Of a stretch of DNA of 64,000 bases, positions 61,774 through 64,000 are shown piece after piece (positions within the stretch are counted from its first letter, which is position 1; each line of letters begins with the position of its first letter). The stretch lies in contig JAXMBI010000008.1 in assembly GCA_046349955.1 (NCBI GenBank), positions 178,283 through 242,282 of the forward strand, written 5' to 3'. The stretch is from JBGAPH01 sp046349955. Its GTDB lineage: Bacteria > Planctomycetota > Planctomycetia > Pirellulales > JBGAPH01. The notes under the pieces are model-generated. The model did no database searches, was not told the origin of the DNA, and worked only from the letters and a program-made list of their open reading frames with translations. The translations under genes were made by a program, and so were the position numbers.

Positions 61774-62469
61774 TCAAACGGCTGCTCCGAAGAGCGCCCC
61801 CACCGCGGCCGTGAGCGCCATGGCCAGCGCGCCCCAGAAGAGCACCCGCGCGGCGCCGCGCCACACGGGGGCCCCGCCGACCCAGGCGCCCAAGCCACCC
61901 AGCAGCGCCAGAAACGCGAGCGACGTGGCTGAGACGATGGCGCCGAGCCCCGCCTGCGGCGCGAGGAGCGCGGTCGCAAGCGGCATCGCGGCTCCCACGG
62001 CGAAACTTCCCGCCGACGCAAAGGCTGCTTGAATTGGCCGGGCGCTGGTGGCCGCCGAAATGCCCAACTCATCGCGGGCATGGGCGGCCAGCGCATCGTG
62101 GGCCATCTGCTGCTCGGCCACTTGCCGGGCGAGCCCCGCTTCGACGCCGCGGGCGACGTAGATCGCCGCCAGTTCGTCGATCTCCTTGGGGTAGTCCTCC
62201 GCCAATTCCTTACGCTCGCGGGCGAGGTCGGCCTGTTCGGTGTCGGCCTGGGAGCTGACCGACACATATTCGCCTGCGGCCATCGACATCGCCCCGGCGA
62301 CCATGCCTGCCACGCCGGCGACGAGCACCTGCTGTCGCTCGGCGCTCGCAGCGGCCACGCCGACCACGAGGCTGGCCGTCGACACGATCCCATCGTTCGC
62401 GCCGAGCACGGCCGCCCGCAACCAGCCGATGCGATCGGTGCGATGCCATTCGGGGTGGGTAGGGGGCAT
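61774..62469 (-). CDS. VIT1/CCC1-family iron/manganese transporter
   Basis: A 231-residue membrane protein with five predicted helices. AAVLGANDGIVSTASLVVGV at residues 19-38 is the family hallmark, and GMVAGAMSMAAGEYVSVSSQ is the second conserved helix with the metal-binding Met/Glu. The middle (residues 80-150) is a Glu/Ala-rich cytoplasmic bundle where eukaryotic VIT binds metal. Predicted to export or store ferrous iron or manganese. Confidence 0.9.
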   Translation of the reverse strand: MPPTHPEWHRTDRIGWLRAAVLGANDGIVSTASLVVGVAAASAERQQVLVAGVAGMVAGAMSMAAGEYVSVSSQADTEQADLARERKELAEDYPKEIDELAAIYVARGVEAGLARQVAEQQMAHDALAAHARDELGISAATSARPIQAAFASAGSFAVGAAMPLATALLAPQAGLGAIVSATSLAFLALLGGLGAWVGGAPVWRGAARVLFWGALAMALTAAVGALFGAAV

Positions 62470-62484
62470 AGGATATCAGAGGCT

Positions 62485-63606
62485 CTACGGAGTCTTGTCA
62501 GTTTTGCGCCGGCCCCCGTATTTGCGGAGGTAGTCGAGCACATCGGTATGCTTGCGCCAGGCGGCCCAATCAGCCGCAGTTTCGTACGAAGGCCTTGGCG
62601 GTCTGCTAACCCCCCGCGTTTGATCGCACTTTGCGTTGACATCCGCGCCGGACTCGATCAACAGCTTGACCAGCTCGAGGTTGCCGTGGAGCGCTGCGTA
62701 GTGCAACGGAGTGCTGCCGTCATGCCACGCCTTGCCGTTGACGTCTGCGCCGCGCGAAAGAAGCAAGCGGGCCATCTCCACGGACTCGGCATCGTGCAAT
62801 GGAGAGAACCCGTAGCCGGGAGCATTCACGTTGGCGCCGGCCTCCAGCAGCAACCGCGCGGCAGACACGTCCCCTCGCCTCACCGCTGCGTGGAGCGCAG
62901 TGGAGCCATGTTCGTTCTCGTAACGGCCAGCTTCTGCATTCACGTCGGCGCCCTGCTCGATGAGCCAACGGGCGACCTCGAGTTGACCATTGGCTGCCGC
63001 GTAGTGCAGCGGCGTTCGCTGGCCGCCGCCACGAAGTGCGGGCACCGGCTGTGCCTTGCTATGGCGCTGCTTAAGGAACTCGAGTTGCCCCAAGCTCGCC
63101 GCTACGAACTCATCGTTCTTGGCGCCTGCCTTGAGCAGCGCGCGGGCGGCGTCGAGTTGTGCGGCGCCGGCTGCCATTCGTACGGGTGTGTCGCCGTCGG
63201 GGGCTTCGGCGTCAATGTTGGCATGACGCTTCAGCAGCAACTCAATCGCCGGCACGTGCCCCCTCCACGCGGCGAAGTGCAAAGGGGTGAGTCCGTTGCC
63301 GCGTTCCTCAACCGCCGGCTGATCGATCTCGGCGCCGCGGTCGAGCAGACCTTCGATGAGCTTGACATTGCCATCGGCGGCGGCCCGGTGCAGGAGGGTT
63401 TCTCCTCCGTACCGCGCCTTCATCTCGCGGCTTACCGCGCGCAGCAAGGTGGGATCGCGATCGACGAGTGCGAGGACTTCCTCGGTCTTGCCTGCCCGCA
63501 AGGCGACATCGACAGGGTCGCCCCATTGGTAGCGGGCCGGCGGCGGTTCGTTCGGGGCGGCCGCCAGCAAACCCGCCATCAGAAGCGCCGAAGTGTTCGA
63601 GAACAT
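62485..63606 (-). CDS. exported ankyrin-repeat protein
   Basis: A 373-residue protein with a short hydrophobic start (MFSNTSALLMAGLLAAAP), likely a signal peptide. Residues 65-345 hold about eight ankyrin repeats, for example GGETLLHRAAADGNVKLIEG, NGLTPLHFAAWRGHVPAIEL and GSTPLHYAALHGNLELVKLL. The rest shows no motif. A periplasmic interaction scaffold is likely; partners unknown. ATG 63606 is chosen because the hydrophobic start begins there. Confidence 0.8.
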   Translation of the reverse strand: MFSNTSALLMAGLLAAAPNEPPPARYQWGDPVDVALRAGKTEEVLALVDRDPTLLRAVSREMKARYGGETLLHRAAADGNVKLIEGLLDRGAEIDQPAVEERGNGLTPLHFAAWRGHVPAIELLLKRHANIDAEAPDGDTPVRMAAGAAQLDAARALLKAGAKNDEFVAASLGQLEFLKQRHSKAQPVPALRGGGQRTPLHYAAANGQLEVARWLIEQGADVNAEAGRYENEHGSTALHAAVRRGDVSAARLLLEAGANVNAPGYGFSPLHDAESVEMARLLLSRGADVNGKAWHDGSTPLHYAALHGNLELVKLLIESGADVNAKCDQTRGVSRPPRPSYETAADWAAWRKHTDVLDYLRKYGGRRKTDKTP

Positions 63607-63704
63607 CCGAGTGTCTCCAACGATACAGACTGTCAGCGGCCCTGAAGGCTGTGTCAGTCGAGCAAATAGACGTCGTGGTTGTTCGACGCATCCGGCGGCA
63701 GGCC

Positions 63705-63878
63705 CTAGGCAAGCCCAGCGAACCGCAGCAGCACTTCGCCCACGGTGCGTCCGTGCTCGCTGTCGGTCGCTTCTACGCATGGGCCGACCAATTCGACCCG
63801 CACCGAGGCGCCGTCCGGCAACGCCGGCTGCCCGTCGAGCACGACGATGCCGTTTTGCACGTGTCCCGAGTAGGTCAT
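63705..63878 (-). CDS. small AF2212/DUF104-like protein, possible antitoxin
   Basis: A 57-residue protein: MTYSGHVQNGIVVLDGQPAL then PDGASVRVELVGP. The first 30 residues resemble the small beta-hairpin antitoxins (AF2212/DUF104 group) that pair with PIN-domain toxins. No PIN gene is next to it in the window: the following gene is the ankyrin gene, 98 bases on. It may be an orphan. Confidence 0.5.
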   Translation of the reverse strand: MTYSGHVQNGIVVLDGQPALPDGASVRVELVGPCVEATDSEHGRTVGEVLLRFAGLA

Positions 63879-63942
63879 CGATGCGGCCCTCAGCACCCTT
63901 GAGAACTCGTTCTTACAGCCATTCTAGCCACTATACCGCCCC

Positions 63943-64000
63943 TTATTTCTCCGCCTGCCGCTCCACCGGCGGACCCAGCGGCTCGAGCTTGAAGTTCTTG
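63943..64000 (-). CDS. C-terminal end of a gene running off the window
   Basis: Minus-strand frame ending KNFKLEPLGPPVERQAEK at TAA 63943-63945, with no start in view. Only 18 whole codons are seen, so function cannot be told. The Pro/Glu-rich tail is not a known motif. Confidence 0.4.
   Translation of the reverse strand, partial: KNFKLEPLGPPVERQAEK

Overview
The window is 64 kb of GC-rich bacterial chromosome from a planctomycete, most likely of the Pirellulales type. The evidence is a set of gene families typical of that group: DUF1559 proteins with a prepilin-type N-terminus and an H-x9-DG tail, an ECF sigma factor translationally coupled to a Ser/Thr kinase with an N-terminal zinc-finger motif, secreted proteins with dockerin-like pairs followed by PEP-CTERM anchors, a BMC shell protein, N,N-dimethylformamidase-like and PQQ-repeat secreted proteins, and Gram-negative envelope genes (LpxD, LpxI, MurB, an FtsQ-like protein). 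I found no rRNA, tRNA, CRISPR array or intact transposon.

Layout. 0-10 kb: secreted esterase, class I phosphomannose isomerase, an ABC ATPase/permease pair, a cupin, a Tat-exported DMFase-like protein, an FHA protein, two small stress/membrane proteins (the first behind a textbook sigma-54 promoter) and a DnaG-like protein with a degenerate Toprim site. 10-18 kb: a 1131-residue acyl-AMP ligase/ACP/alpha-oxoamine synthase fusion, a large TPR protein, a frameshifted leucine-rich-repeat gene and a Tat-exported sugar isomerase-like protein. 18-30 kb: lpxI-lpxD, a glycosyltransferase and FkbM methyltransferase pair, a transglutaminase-like protein, a nucleoside-type MFS carrier, murB plus an ftsQ-like gene, and a coupled lipoprotein-sorting-like/hypothetical pair. 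30-47 kb: metF, a sugar nucleotidyltransferase-like protein, a PQQ-propeller protein, a hybrid histidine kinase, an MFS exporter, an SDR, glutaminase, a two-gene RND efflux operon, HdeD and two secreted proteins. 47-58 kb: an accessory island with a deleted DUF1559 remnant, two tandem PEP-CTERM/dockerin paralogs (one riddled with indels), a zinc-ribbon gene fragment, three coupled DUF1559 genes, the ECF sigma/kinase pair and a further DUF1559 gene. 58-64 kb: bioD, aguB, a two-domain BMC protein, a HAF-repeat PEP-CTERM protein, a VIT1/CCC1 carrier, an ankyrin protein, a small beta-strand protein and the tail of one more gene.

The most notable element is the single polypeptide at 10.5-13.9 kb. 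It carries acyl activation, an acyl carrier and a PLP-dependent decarboxylative condensing enzyme, which together could perform the entry step of a sphingolipid-like or long-chain amino-ketone pathway. The most instructive regional pattern is the DUF1559 island. Three separate loci there share a conserved leader with a TATAGA-like box directly upstream of the start codon, and the ECF/kinase pair sits between two of them.
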